Shown: one piece after another, positions 16,207 to 24,244 of the stretch
Position numbering within the stretch: position 1 is the stretch's first letter
Layout: every line of letters begins with the position of its first letter
Source of the DNA: an uncultured Collinsella sp.
GTDB taxonomy: Bacteria > Actinomycetota > Coriobacteriia > Coriobacteriales > Coriobacteriaceae
Assembly (NCBI GenBank): GCA_900556875.1
Contig: USQQ01000009.1
Location: 1-64,000 of the forward strand
Length of the DNA stretch: 64,000 nt
Direction of reading: 5' to 3'
The notes under the pieces: generated by a model
What the model was told of the DNA's origin: nothing
The model's input: the letters and a program-made list of their open reading frames with translations, nothing else
Database searches by the model: none
Position numbers and translations under genes: made by a program

Positions 16207-16325
16207 GTCTCATTGAGCCCTTCAGTCCCATTCCGGCACAATGAGACATTCCCAGACGACTGACCATGGGGCCGGCTTTTCTGCCGTTAAGGCAGTGCCT
16301 CCGATAACCCTCTTTTTGCCGGCCC
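16207..16325 (+). ncRNA. structured RNA before yczE (element 2, copy B), pseudoknotted
   Basis: P1: GTCTCATTG (16207-16215) with CAATGAGAC (16239-16247). Loop TCAGTC (16222-16227) pairs with GACTGA (16258-16263). P3: GGGCCGGC (16269-16276) with 16318-16325. P4: CTGCC (16281-16285) with GGCAG (16291-16295), then the invariant TGCCTCCGATAACC (16296-16309). Compared with copy A, the outermost pseudoknot pair changes from C-G to U-A. It ends 51 nt before the yczE start. Confidence 0.7.
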
Positions 16326-16375
16326 AGGTCAGACATTTCTTTTCAAATATCATTCAATCGAAAGGATGCAGCAGC

Positions 16376-17059
16376 ATGCGACCGCTCATCATCATGCATG
16401 GCGAGAACATCGATTGGCGCCATACCGTCATCAGGATGCTCATGTATCTGGCGGGCGTTGCCGTGCTGGCACTCGGTATGAGCCTCCAGACGGCATCTGG
16501 CCTGGGCGTCGCCGCGCTCACGTGCTTTGCCACGACCCTATCCATGCTCACGGGCAAGACGCTCGGCTTTTGGATTACAACTACCTATGTCGCTTACATC
16601 GCGGCGCAGCTCGCCATCTTGCGACGCGAATTTCAACCGCGCATTTTGCTCGAGCTTTGCTTTTCAACGCTAATGGGCGGCTTCACCGATCTGTTCATGG
16701 CGTTCAACCCGCTGCATCCCACGGCGCTCCCCGCGCAGGTTGCGACCATGCTGCTCTCCCTCGCTATCACCGCATTTGGCGTCAGTCTCGTCGTCAACAT
16801 GGGCGTTGTCCCCAACGCACCCGACGGCTTGGTGCAGGTCATTGCGGAAAAGCTCAAGCGCCGTTTTGGAGACGTAAAGGTCATGTTCGATTGCTCGCAT
16901 GTCGCCGCCTCGCTCACGCTGTCGCTGGTATGCATGCACAACTTAGGCGGCTTTGGCGTAACCACCGCCATCTCGGCACTGTTCTTGGGCCACATCATCA
17001 ACTTCGCCAACAAGCTGTTTGCCCAGCGATTCGTCCGCATGGCGTTTGGCGCCAAATAG
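16376..17059 (+). CDS. YczE/YitT-like integral membrane protein
   Basis: 227 residues from ATG 16376 (AAAGGA 9 nt upstream). Five or so membrane helices; MYLAGVAVLALGMSLQTASG followed by LGVAALTCFATTLSMLTG is the typical first repeat of YczE/YitT-like proteins, whose function is not established. It shares promoter words, LacI operator, leader hairpin and the pseudoknotted RNA with kdgK-kdgA, and also has the second operator upstream. That places it firmly in the uronate regulon; a role in moving a sugar acid or product across the membrane is an inference. Confidence 0.8.
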   Translation: MRPLIIMHGENIDWRHTVIRMLMYLAGVAVLALGMSLQTASGLGVAALTCFATTLSMLTGKTLGFWITTTYVAYIAAQLAILRREFQPRILLELCFSTLMGGFTDLFMAFNPLHPTALPAQVATMLLSLAITAFGVSLVVNMGVVPNAPDGLVQVIAEKLKRRFGDVKVMFDCSHVAASLTLSLVCMHNLGGFGVTTAISALFLGHIINFANKLFAQRFVRMAFGAK

Positions 17060-17226
17060 CGAACAGCCGCGGAGCAAACGAGGCTCGAGTGCCCGGCATA
17101 TCGATGTCGCAAATAACGACGCACGCGCTATACGGACGATGAGGAATAGCCCGTCGCAAACCCCGCAAGCGGAGCTATATGTTGCTATAACTTGACATAA
17201 ATTGGTCCATTGCCAGCCGGCATGCA

Positions 17227-17256
17227 AAAGGCCCCAAGCCATTCGCGGCTTGGGGC
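17227..17256 (-). terminator. terminator of the AlbA-domain gene
   Basis: A 10-bp perfect stem GCCCCAAGCC/GGCTTGGGGC, followed on the minus strand by CTTTTGC. Nothing else is seen in 17060-17282. Confidence 0.8.
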
Positions 17257-17282
17257 CTGCCTGGTAACACAGGTCTTTCGGA

Positions 17283-18536
17283 CTACGCTCGCTCGTATTT
17301 CGTGGCGCGGCCTGTCCCCTGTTTCATGATCGCGTTTCGGCTGAGCAGAGATTCGAGCGCGGACAATGTTCGCGCACGGCTCAGCCCCGTCTGTTTCTCA
17401 ATCTCACTTCGCGACATAATTCGTCCGCCCGACAAGGCCTTAAGAACCTGAGCCTCTTCTCCAGACCCTTCAAAGGCATCGGTAACGGGCAACGCGACAG
17501 CTACCACGCCGCCACGAATATCAAAGACCGGCTGATTAATCGAATCGCGATAGGCACGCCTAATGCGCGCAATTCCCGTTCCAAACTTCTCGATATAGTC
17601 CAACTTTAAGAAGACCTCGGCAACGATGGGATTTCTGAGCACGGATATCTGTCCATACAGGTATTGCTCCGTCGTCAAGCCAGCGGGCAACGACCCGGGT
17701 GAAGTCACAACGACGCGATCATCATACAGAGCAACCTGAACATTCGCTTGCACGTCCCACGTCCGATGCACTAGAGCGTTTGCAACTGCCTCGCGGAATG
17801 CCTCGAGGGGAATCCGGTCGGTCTGAACACGCTCGACACCTTCGATGCGCTCATAACGATAGTAGCGCGCGAACATGGCAACTGCTCTATCAACCTGCTC
17901 AATTGCAGACAGGCCCGTCGTCGTCTCACGATCTAAAAGCACGTCCTCGGTGTCGCCAAAACGAACGCAGTCGATGCCCGGAAATTCGTTGTTATCCGCC
18001 AATATCGCCGCGGCATTGGTATAGCCATCCTTGCCGAGCAGGCGAAGCGTTCGCATAATATCCGACGTGAGCTCAGAAATGCCTAGATGCTCGATGCACT
18101 TGTGTTCGAGCGTATGAAAACTCAGGTCCTGGCGAGCCGAGGTGAGCGCATCGAACGTCAGATTGCTGCCTTCGAGCGTCAGCCTGCCGTACTCAAAACG
18201 GTCGACCTCTACCGTCGCCGAATCATTTCGCCTGTAGGCCTTCCCCTTGCTTCGATAGGGCTTGTCCTGCCCCTCGTAAACCGTAAGCGTTACAGTTCCG
18301 CGGTTCTCGTCGTGCTCGAGCGTGTAACGAGGCGCAGGATCCAGACTGTCATTAATCATGTTCTCGATGCGCAGACACTCCGCAACCGGATCAGAAAGAC
18401 CGACTGCAACACCACCGTCGTCAACGCCAAACTCTATCTTGCCCGTCCCGTAGTTTGCATAAGCGCTCACTGTTTTAAGAAACGTCGGCGTTACGCTTTC
18501 CTTGTATTCGACGGTAGGACTCTCTCTGACAACCAT
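17283..18536 (-). CDS. Schlafen-AlbA_2 domain ATP-binding transcription regulator-like protein
   Basis: 417 residues from ATG 18536 (GGAAGGA 8 nt upstream); ATG 18560 has no clear site. N-terminal AlbA_2 domain (VEYKESVTPTFLKTVSAYAN, then KIEFGVDDGGVAVGL), a GHKL-ATPase-like C-terminal domain (FREAVANALVHRTWDVQANV; SPGSLPAGLTTEQYLYGQIS; EKFGTGIARIRRAY) and a final winged helix (MSRSEIEKQTGLSRARTLSA). Such proteins are common orphan regulators with unknown ligands. Its upstream region carries a large inverted repeat (18579-18637), likely its own operator. It is out of theme with the uronate locus around it. Confidence 0.85.
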   Translation of the reverse strand: MVVRESPTVEYKESVTPTFLKTVSAYANYGTGKIEFGVDDGGVAVGLSDPVAECLRIENMINDSLDPAPRYTLEHDENRGTVTLTVYEGQDKPYRSKGKAYRRNDSATVEVDRFEYGRLTLEGSNLTFDALTSARQDLSFHTLEHKCIEHLGISELTSDIMRTLRLLGKDGYTNAAAILADNNEFPGIDCVRFGDTEDVLLDRETTTGLSAIEQVDRAVAMFARYYRYERIEGVERVQTDRIPLEAFREAVANALVHRTWDVQANVQVALYDDRVVVTSPGSLPAGLTTEQYLYGQISVLRNPIVAEVFLKLDYIEKFGTGIARIRRAYRDSINQPVFDIRGGVVAVALPVTDAFEGSGEEAQVLKALSGGRIMSRSEIEKQTGLSRARTLSALESLLSRNAIMKQGTGRATKYERA

Positions 18537-18578
18537 ACGTACGGTCCTTCCCCTTTTCATGCTTATCTGAACCGTATT

Positions 18579-18648
18579 ATAAGACGAAAAACATTTGCGT
18601 ACGGCTTAGAACCAGACGCAAACGGTTTTCGTCTTATTTGCGTACGGA
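18579..18648 (-). promoter_or_regulatory. inverted/direct repeat cluster upstream of the AlbA-domain gene
   Basis: 22-nt arms at 18579-18600 and 18616-18637 (outer part ATAAGACGAAAA) pair with two mismatches. TTTGCGTACGG occurs at 18594-18604 and again at 18638-18648. The cluster starts 43 nt upstream of the start codon and is probably an autoregulatory operator. The rest of 18649-18850 shows no gene. Confidence 0.55.
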
Positions 18649-18861
18649 AACTAGATACAAATTTCACGTTCATACGACTATTTACCAAACGCATAGTGTT
18701 TTCATCCGGCAATGCGTCCGTAATCCAAAAAAGCCCTGAGCTCATGTAAACTCGGGACCTCTTGCGCCGCGCATCTATGAGAGGAGAAATGCGATGTGCA
18801 CGGGCGCTACTCCATGTAGCAGACATTGCGACAATCGGCCACAACCGTTCACCTTCTAAAA

Positions 18862-18873
18862 GTGAACGTTCAC
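18862..18873 (+). promoter_or_regulatory. hexuronate operator upstream of kduD
   Basis: A perfect GTGAACGTTCAC flanked by A...CT, 43 nt upstream of a likely -10 TATACT at 18916-18921. Confidence 0.75.
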
Positions 18874-18950
18874 CTGATTCTAAGAAAACCTGACTTTTAA
18901 TTCCTCCGCTTCTCCTATACTGAGCTTGTAATAGAAGCAAGACTTATATA

Positions 18951-18962
18951 GATGAACGTTTC
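18951..18962 (+). promoter_or_regulatory. second, weaker hexuronate operator at kduD
   Basis: GATGAACGTTTC, downstream of the TATACT and 16 nt before the kduD start. With the site at 18862 it brackets the promoter, as in looping LacI systems. Confidence 0.55.
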
Positions 18963-18978
18963 TTTTGGAAGGATTGTA

Positions 18979-19788
18979 ATGTCTAACCTTATGGACAGCT
19001 TCCGCCTGGACGGCAAGGTCGCGCTCGTGACCGGCGCCACCTATGGCATCGGCATGGCCATTGCCGAGGCGCTCGGAGAGGCAGGCGCCAAGATTGCCTT
19101 TAACGCCCGTCACGCCGATAAGGTTGCCGAAGCCGAGAAGCACTACCGCGAGCTGGGCTTTGATGCTCACGGCTATGTTGCCGACGTCACCGACGAGGCC
19201 GTCGTCGCCGAGCTCATCGCCAAGATCGAGGCCGATTTTGGCACCACGCCCGACATTCTGGTCAACAACGCAGGCGTCATCCAGCGCACCCCGATGCTCG
19301 ACATGAGCGCCGAGGACTTCCGTCGCGTCGTCGACATCGACCTTAATGCCCCGTTTATCGTGTCCAAGGCCTGCCTGCCGGGCATGATCGCCAAGGGTCA
19401 CGGCAAGATCATCAACATCTGCTCCATGATGAGCGAGCTCGGCCGCGAGACCATCGCCGGCTATGCCGCCGCCAAGGGCGGACTCAAGATGCTCACCAAG
19501 AACATCTGCTCCGAGTTTGGCGAGGCCAATATCCAGTGCAACGGCATTGGGCCGGGCTACATCGCCACCCCGCAGACCGCGCCGCTGCGCGAGACGCAGC
19601 CCGACGGCAGCCGTCACCCATTTGACCAGTTCATCATTGCCAAGACGCCGGCCGCCCGTTGGGGCACGCCCGAGGACTTGAAGGGCCCCGCCGTGTTCCT
19701 GGCTTCCGACGCATCGAACTTCGTCAACGGGCACATTCTGTACGTGGACGGCGGCATCCTCGCCTACATCGGCAAGCAGCCGCAATAA
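18979..19788 (+). CDS. kduD: SDR dehydrogenase, KduD/DhuD type
   Basis: 269 residues from ATG 18979 (GGAAGGA 6 nt upstream). Short-chain dehydrogenase: TGATYGIGMAIAE nucleotide motif, NNAG, catalytic Ser region (NICSMMSELG), YAAAKGG with Tyr/Lys, and the KduD-like end (HPFDQFIIAKTPAARWGTPE ... YVDGGILAYIG). KduD/DhuD reduces the keto product of unsaturated uronate to KDG. The RpiB-type isomerase gene follows 208 nt later, separated by a long palindrome. Gluconate 5-dehydrogenase activity is the main alternative. Confidence 0.88.
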   Translation: MSNLMDSFRLDGKVALVTGATYGIGMAIAEALGEAGAKIAFNARHADKVAEAEKHYRELGFDAHGYVADVTDEAVVAELIAKIEADFGTTPDILVNNAGVIQRTPMLDMSAEDFRRVVDIDLNAPFIVSKACLPGMIAKGHGKIINICSMMSELGRETIAGYAAAKGGLKMLTKNICSEFGEANIQCNGIGPGYIATPQTAPLRETQPDGSRHPFDQFIIAKTPAARWGTPEDLKGPAVFLASDASNFVNGHILYVDGGILAYIGKQPQ

Positions 19789-19801
19789 GGAAGCTGGGCG
19801 A

Positions 19802-19911
19802 GGCGGTCGGCAGTTAAGTCTGCTGCTCGGACAGTCCTGCGCAAGACGGAAAGCACATTAAGTGCTTTCCTTTGCGTGCGGAACTCGCGACAGACTTAAC
19901 TGCCGACCGCC
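19802..19911 (+). repeat. long nested palindrome between kduD and the isomerase gene
   Basis: 21-bp perfect outer arms (19802-19822 and 19891-19911, core CAGTTAAGTCTG), enclosing a second stem built on GGAAAGCAC-ATTAA-GTGCTTTCC. The architecture (long perfect outer stem, unequal bulge with TCCTGCG/TGCGGA, inner hairpin) matches the elements at 48636-48760 and 51683-51809. Confidence 0.7.
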
Positions 19912-19996
19912 CGCATGGCTCATCGCGGGTCGGATTAGCCGCCGCCCGCATGCAGAAACAAAAAAAAAGAAACATTTGGTTGAAAGGTTAACTCCC

Positions 19997-20638
19997 ATGA
20001 AAATCGCTCTGATTAATGAGAACTCTCAGAACTCCAAGAACCCTATGATCGAGGCTGCCCTTAAGAAGGTTGTCGAGCCCATGGGCCACACTGTCTTTAA
20101 CTATGGCATGTATGCCGATGCCGATTCCAAGCCTCTCACCTACGTGCAGAACGGCATCCTTGCCGCCGTGCTGCTCAACTCCGGTGCCGCCGACTACGTC
20201 GTGACCGGTTGCGGCACCGGCGAGGGCGCTATGCTCGCCTGCAACTCCTTCCCCGGCGTACTGTGCGGCCACGTTGCCGACCCGCTGGATGCCTACACCT
20301 TTGCCCAGGTCAACGATGGCAACGCCGTCGCCATGCCCTTCGCCCTCAAGAACGGCTGGGGCCAGGAGCTCAACCTCGAGTACACCTTCGAGAAGCTCTT
20401 TGGCTTTGGTTCGGGCAACGGCTACCCCGCCGAGCGCGTTGAGCCCGAGCAGCGCAACAAGAAGATTCTCGACGGCGTGCGCGCTGTGACCATGCGTCCG
20501 CTCGTCGACGTCCTGGGCGAGATCGATCAGGATCTGGTGAAGGGCGCCCTCGCTGGTGAGCACTTCCAGGAGTACTTCTTTGCCAACGCCACCGACGAGG
20601 CCATCATCGCCAAGGTCAAGGAGCTCTTGGGTCTGTAA
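19997..20638 (+). CDS. dhuI: RpiB-family isomerase, DhuI-like
   Basis: 213 residues; start MKIALINENSQNSKN with GAAAGG 8 nt upstream. RpiB/LacAB fold: YVVTGCGTGEGAMLACNSFP is the active-site loop, and GVLCGHVADPLDAYTFAQVN follows. It is longer than ribose-5-phosphate isomerase B. In streptococci an RpiB-like isomerase, DhuI, replaces the unrelated KduI and works with the SDR DhuD on unsaturated uronate; no KduI is seen here, and this gene follows kduD, so that role is inferred. It ends at a strong terminator. Confidence 0.8.
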   Translation: MKIALINENSQNSKNPMIEAALKKVVEPMGHTVFNYGMYADADSKPLTYVQNGILAAVLLNSGAADYVVTGCGTGEGAMLACNSFPGVLCGHVADPLDAYTFAQVNDGNAVAMPFALKNGWGQELNLEYTFEKLFGFGSGNGYPAERVEPEQRNKKILDGVRAVTMRPLVDVLGEIDQDLVKGALAGEHFQEYFFANATDEAIIAKVKELLGL

Positions 20639-20680
20639 TAAGGCCCACGGGGCGCACCAACCCCCAACAAACCGCCAAGC

Positions 20681-20721
20681 AAAAGGCGCCGCGACAATCC
20701 ATGTGTCGCGGCGCCTTTTTT
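20681..20721. terminator. bidirectional terminator between dhuI and the OYE gene
   Basis: Stem AAGGCGCCGCGACA/TGTCGCGGCGCCTT (20683-20696, 20703-20716) with TTTTTT on the plus strand and AAAA before it, which gives a T-run on the minus strand. Confidence 0.88.
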
Positions 20722-20776
20722 GATTGGCTATCGCTTGAGCCACTGCAAGGCGGCCGCTCCCCTATTTGCCAAGAGC

Positions 20777-22726
20777 CTACAGCTCGCAGGCAACCTTGTA
20801 GCCATCGCCGATGGCGTCGCGGATGTTGCCGCACTTGTTGGCATCGCCCAGCACGTGGGTGGCAACACCGGCTGCGGCCAGGTCGTCGGCCAGCTTGGTA
20901 TTGGGACGATAGCCCATGGCAAGCACCAGCGTATCGGCACCGGTAATGGTGTGGACCTCGCCGTCCTTTTCGTAACTGATGGTGTCCTCGGTGATCTCGG
21001 TCACCTTGGCCTCGGTCAGCACGTGGACGCCCTTGGAGAGCATGCGCGTGACGAGCACCGCGCGGCCGGCGCCGCCCTCGTTGGCGGCGAGCGTCTTGGT
21101 CATCTCGATAACGGTGACATCGCGGTTGGCCGGCGACAGGTCGTTGACCAACGGGGCCAGGTAATCTGCCGTCTCGCAGCCGACGGTACCGCCGCCCACG
21201 ATGACGATCTTCTTGCCCGGGAAAGCCTTGCCACCCAGCAGGTCATCAGCCGTCATAACCTGCTTAAAGCCCTGCATGAAGGCCGGAGCGATGGGCTCGG
21301 CGCCATAAGCCAGGACAACCTCGTAGCCCGCATAGTCGCGCTGAATGTCCTCGGCCGAGAGCTCGGCACCAAAGACGCACGTGACGCCCGCCTCGGCCAG
21401 GCGACGGTACTGATACTTGATCACGCGGGTGAGTTCCTGCTTTGCCGGCGGAACGGCTGCGATGCGCATCTCGCCGCCCGGCTCGTCCTGCTTGTCCACG
21501 AGCACCACGTTATGGCCGCGCTTGGCGGCAATGTAGGCTGCCTCCATGCCCGCGGGACCGGCACCCACAACGAGCACGTTCTTTGCCTCGGCGGCAGGCT
21601 CGTAGCCGGCCTCGTCGCGCTCCACATCCGGGTTGACGGTGCAGGAGATACGCTTGCCAAACATGATGCCGTTCAGGCAGCGCAGGCAGCCGATGCAGGG
21701 ACGGATCTCGTCGGCGTTACCGGCAGCCGCCTTGTTGCAGAACTCGGCATCGCACAGGTTGGCGCGGCCCATCATGCAGATGTCGGCGGCGCCATCCTCA
21801 ATCAGCTCCTCGGCAATCCATGCCTCATTGATGCGGCCGACCGTGGCAACGGGAATGTTCACATGCTTCTTGATCTCGCGCGAACAGGCGGCATGCGAGG
21901 CCTGCTGGGTGCCGGCGGCGGGAATGGCGGAGCCGCGCTTGATGGTAGTGCCGCCCGACACGTGAATCATGTCGACGCCGGCCTTCTCCAGGCGACGCGA
22001 GACGTAGATCATGTCGTTGAGGGTCAGGCCGCCATCGGTGTACTCATCGCCCGAGATGCGGACGTCGATGATAAAGTCCTTGCCGCAGCGCTCGCGAATC
22101 TCGGCGATGACCTCGAGCAGGAAGCGCATGCGGGCGTCGAGCGAGCCACCGTACTCGTCGGTGCGCTTGTTATAGAGCGGGGTCAAAAAGCCGCCGAGCA
22201 TGCCGTGGGCGTGTGCCGCATGGACCTCGACGCCGTCGACACCGGCCTTCTGCATGCGCACAGCAGCGTCACCAAACTGATGCGTGAGCTCGTGGATCTC
22301 ATCGACCGTGATGGGGCGCGGCGCCTCGCGGGCATAGGACGGGCCCACAAAGGACGGAGCGATCAGGCGCGGCGTGCCCGGAATGTTAAAGGCCATGTAG
22401 GCGGGATGGAAGAGCTGCGGCATGATCTTGCAGCCATACTCGTGGACGGCCGCGGCGAGCTTTTCCCAGCCAGGGATAAACGTGTCGTCGTAGCAGCACA
22501 TGTCACCCGGTAGATAGGTATAGGTGGGCTCGACCGTCACGACCTCGGTGATGATCAGGCCAACGCCGCCCTTGGCACGGGCACGGTAATGATCGACCAA
22601 GTCGTCGGTCACATAGCCATGATCGGCCAGGTTCGTGGACACCGGCGGCATAAAGACGCGGTTCTTGACCTCGGTCGTACCGACCTTGATCGGGCTAAAG
22701 AGCATCGGGTAGGCGGAAGACTCCAT
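20777..22726 (-). CDS. old yellow enzyme-type NADH:flavin oxidoreductase with Fe-S and NAD(P) domains
   Basis: 649 residues, the layout of 2,4-dienoyl-CoA reductase/trimethylamine dehydrogenase-like enzymes: an FMN barrel (residues 1-350: FSPIKVGTTEVKNRVFMPP; VEVHAAHAHGMLGGFLTPLY; YGGSLDARMRF), a 4Fe-4S motif (CIGCLRCLN ... SCTVNP) and two dinucleotide folds (VLVVGAGPAGMEAA; IVIVGGGTVGCETAD). ATG 22726 has AAAGGA 7 nt upstream. The substrate is unknown. It is followed in the transcript order by nothing close (convergent with dhuI) and preceded by the GltD-like gene. Why two redox flavoenzymes sit in a pectin locus is unclear. Confidence 0.88.
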   Translation of the reverse strand: MESSAYPMLFSPIKVGTTEVKNRVFMPPVSTNLADHGYVTDDLVDHYRARAKGGVGLIITEVVTVEPTYTYLPGDMCCYDDTFIPGWEKLAAAVHEYGCKIMPQLFHPAYMAFNIPGTPRLIAPSFVGPSYAREAPRPITVDEIHELTHQFGDAAVRMQKAGVDGVEVHAAHAHGMLGGFLTPLYNKRTDEYGGSLDARMRFLLEVIAEIRERCGKDFIIDVRISGDEYTDGGLTLNDMIYVSRRLEKAGVDMIHVSGGTTIKRGSAIPAAGTQQASHAACSREIKKHVNIPVATVGRINEAWIAEELIEDGAADICMMGRANLCDAEFCNKAAAGNADEIRPCIGCLRCLNGIMFGKRISCTVNPDVERDEAGYEPAAEAKNVLVVGAGPAGMEAAYIAAKRGHNVVLVDKQDEPGGEMRIAAVPPAKQELTRVIKYQYRRLAEAGVTCVFGAELSAEDIQRDYAGYEVVLAYGAEPIAPAFMQGFKQVMTADDLLGGKAFPGKKIVIVGGGTVGCETADYLAPLVNDLSPANRDVTVIEMTKTLAANEGGAGRAVLVTRMLSKGVHVLTEAKVTEITEDTISYEKDGEVHTITGADTLVLAMGYRPNTKLADDLAAAGVATHVLGDANKCGNIRDAIGDGYKVACEL

Positions 22727-22851
22727 ACAGGGTTCCTTTCGTTTGAGCCGCTCGGCGGCAGTTGCTAACGTACTTATCGTATCAGCAACTGCGCTGTACC
22801 CGACCGTACACGCTCCCCCGGCTTTTACTCAGCCCACAAAAAGTTGCGGTG

Positions 22852-22918
22852 GAATACGGAGTAGATAAGGCCTTTGACAGCCAAAACAGTCCGTATTCCA
22901 CCGCAACTGATGGGCGGG
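22852..22918 (-). repeat. dispersed hairpin repeat (TTGCGGTGAAATA family, copy 2), likely terminator
   Basis: 19-bp perfect arms (22852-22870, 22900-22918) holding TTGCGGTGGAATACGGA. On the minus strand it ends CTTTTTGTG, 6 nt past the GltD-like gene stop, so here it works as a terminator. Same sequence family as 15140-15202. Confidence 0.7.
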
Positions 22919-22923
22919 GTGGG

Positions 22924-24141
22924 TTAGAGGCCCAGATAGCTGGTCATGCCTTCGACGGCGAGCTTGGCGCCGGCTACGGCATGGACCACGGTGAGCGGGC
23001 CGTTGACCACGTCGCCGGCGGCAAAGACGCCAGGCACGGTGGTCATGCCGCACTCATCGACCGAAAGAAGACCGCGATGGTCGGTCTCCAGACCGCCCGT
23101 CGTAAGTACCAGCTTGTCCTTAGGCACTTGCGAGGCCGCAATCACAACCGTGTCGGCGGGCACATGGTCAAGTTCTTCCTCGTAGCCCACCACGTTGTCG
23201 TCCTCGTCAAAGATAGCCGTCTCGAACACCGGACCGTTATCGTCGATGGCGCAGATCGCCTTGCCGCGCACGATCTCGGCACCGTCAAGCTCGGTCAGCT
23301 CCACCTCGTCATCGATGGCCGAGATATGGCGCGATCGGGCATACACGGTAACCTTGCGAGCGCCCGAGCGCAGAGCCGTGCGGGCAACATCCATGGCCAC
23401 GTTGCCGGCGCCGATAACCGCCACGTTCTGACCGATCGCCACGCTCGTGGGATCGACCAGGTAATCGATACCAAACAGTACGTTGCCACGCGACTCGCCG
23501 GGAATACCCAGCTTGCGGGCGCGCCAGGTACCGGTACCGACAAAGACCGCATCGTAGCCGTCGCGCAGCAGGTCGTCGATATGCAGCGCACCACCGATGG
23601 TGGTCGAGGGACGGACGCGCACGCCAAGCGAGCACATCACGTGACGGTACTTTTGCACGAGAGCACGGGGCAGGCGAAACTCGGGGATGCCGTACTCCAG
23701 CACGCCGCCGATCTCGGGGCGCTGTTCAAACACCGTGACGGCACAGCCCAGCTGGGCCATCTTAATGGCCACGGTAATGCCGGCAGGACCGGAACCGACC
23801 ACGGCAACCTGCTTGCCGCACGACGGCGCGGGCTTCCACTCCTTACGGTCCAAATATGCCGTCGAGATATAGTTCTCGATACTCGAAAAATGCACCGGTG
23901 CGCCCTTGCGGCCCTGAATGCACGCGCCCTCGCACTGGCCCGAATGGTTGCAGATCATGGAGCAGACCGCGCTCATGGGGTTGTTCTGGAACAGCAGCTC
24001 ACCTGCCTCTTCCAGACGACGCTGCTTGAACAAGTCAATGACCTGCGGAATAGGCGTCTGCACCGGGCAGCCTTTAAGCTGGCAGAACGCCCTTTTGCAA
24101 CCTAGGCAACGATTCGCCTCTTCGACAATGTGGATAGCCAC
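22924..24141 (-). CDS. GltD-like NAD(P)H-dependent FAD oxidoreductase
   Basis: 405 residues from GTG 24141, chosen because AAGGGGAG lies 6 nt upstream; ATG 24168 has no site. N-terminal Cys-rich Fe-S region (EEANRCLGCKRAFCQLKGCP ... CSMICNHSGQCEGAC), FAD fold (VAVVGSGPAGITVAI), YGIPEFRLP, and an NADPH fold (VAVIGAGNVAMDVART). It resembles the small subunit of glutamate synthase and related electron-transfer subunits, but no large subunit is adjacent. Role unknown; it probably feeds electrons to another enzyme. Confidence 0.85.
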   Translation of the reverse strand: MAIHIVEEANRCLGCKRAFCQLKGCPVQTPIPQVIDLFKQRRLEEAGELLFQNNPMSAVCSMICNHSGQCEGACIQGRKGAPVHFSSIENYISTAYLDRKEWKPAPSCGKQVAVVGSGPAGITVAIKMAQLGCAVTVFEQRPEIGGVLEYGIPEFRLPRALVQKYRHVMCSLGVRVRPSTTIGGALHIDDLLRDGYDAVFVGTGTWRARKLGIPGESRGNVLFGIDYLVDPTSVAIGQNVAVIGAGNVAMDVARTALRSGARKVTVYARSRHISAIDDEVELTELDGAEIVRGKAICAIDDNGPVFETAIFDEDDNVVGYEEELDHVPADTVVIAASQVPKDKLVLTTGGLETDHRGLLSVDECGMTTVPGVFAAGDVVNGPLTVVHAVAGAKLAVEGMTSYLGL

Positions 24142-24244
24142 GCAACTCCCCTTTTTGATGTAATCCAATGAGGCGACGATAAAAACCCTTCACCGCCGCC
24201 CCCAGTCAAGCAAACTCAATATGCCGCCACGGCAAAAGCCAATG

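Noticed and set aside
18579..18648. Repeats considered as a CRISPR fragment
   Set aside because: Only three short copies, partly inverted, without equal spacers or cas genes; better read as an operator.
20720..22513. 597-codon open frame opposite the OYE gene
   Set aside because: Antisense shadow with biased composition; the minus strand has all OYE, Fe-S and NAD motifs.
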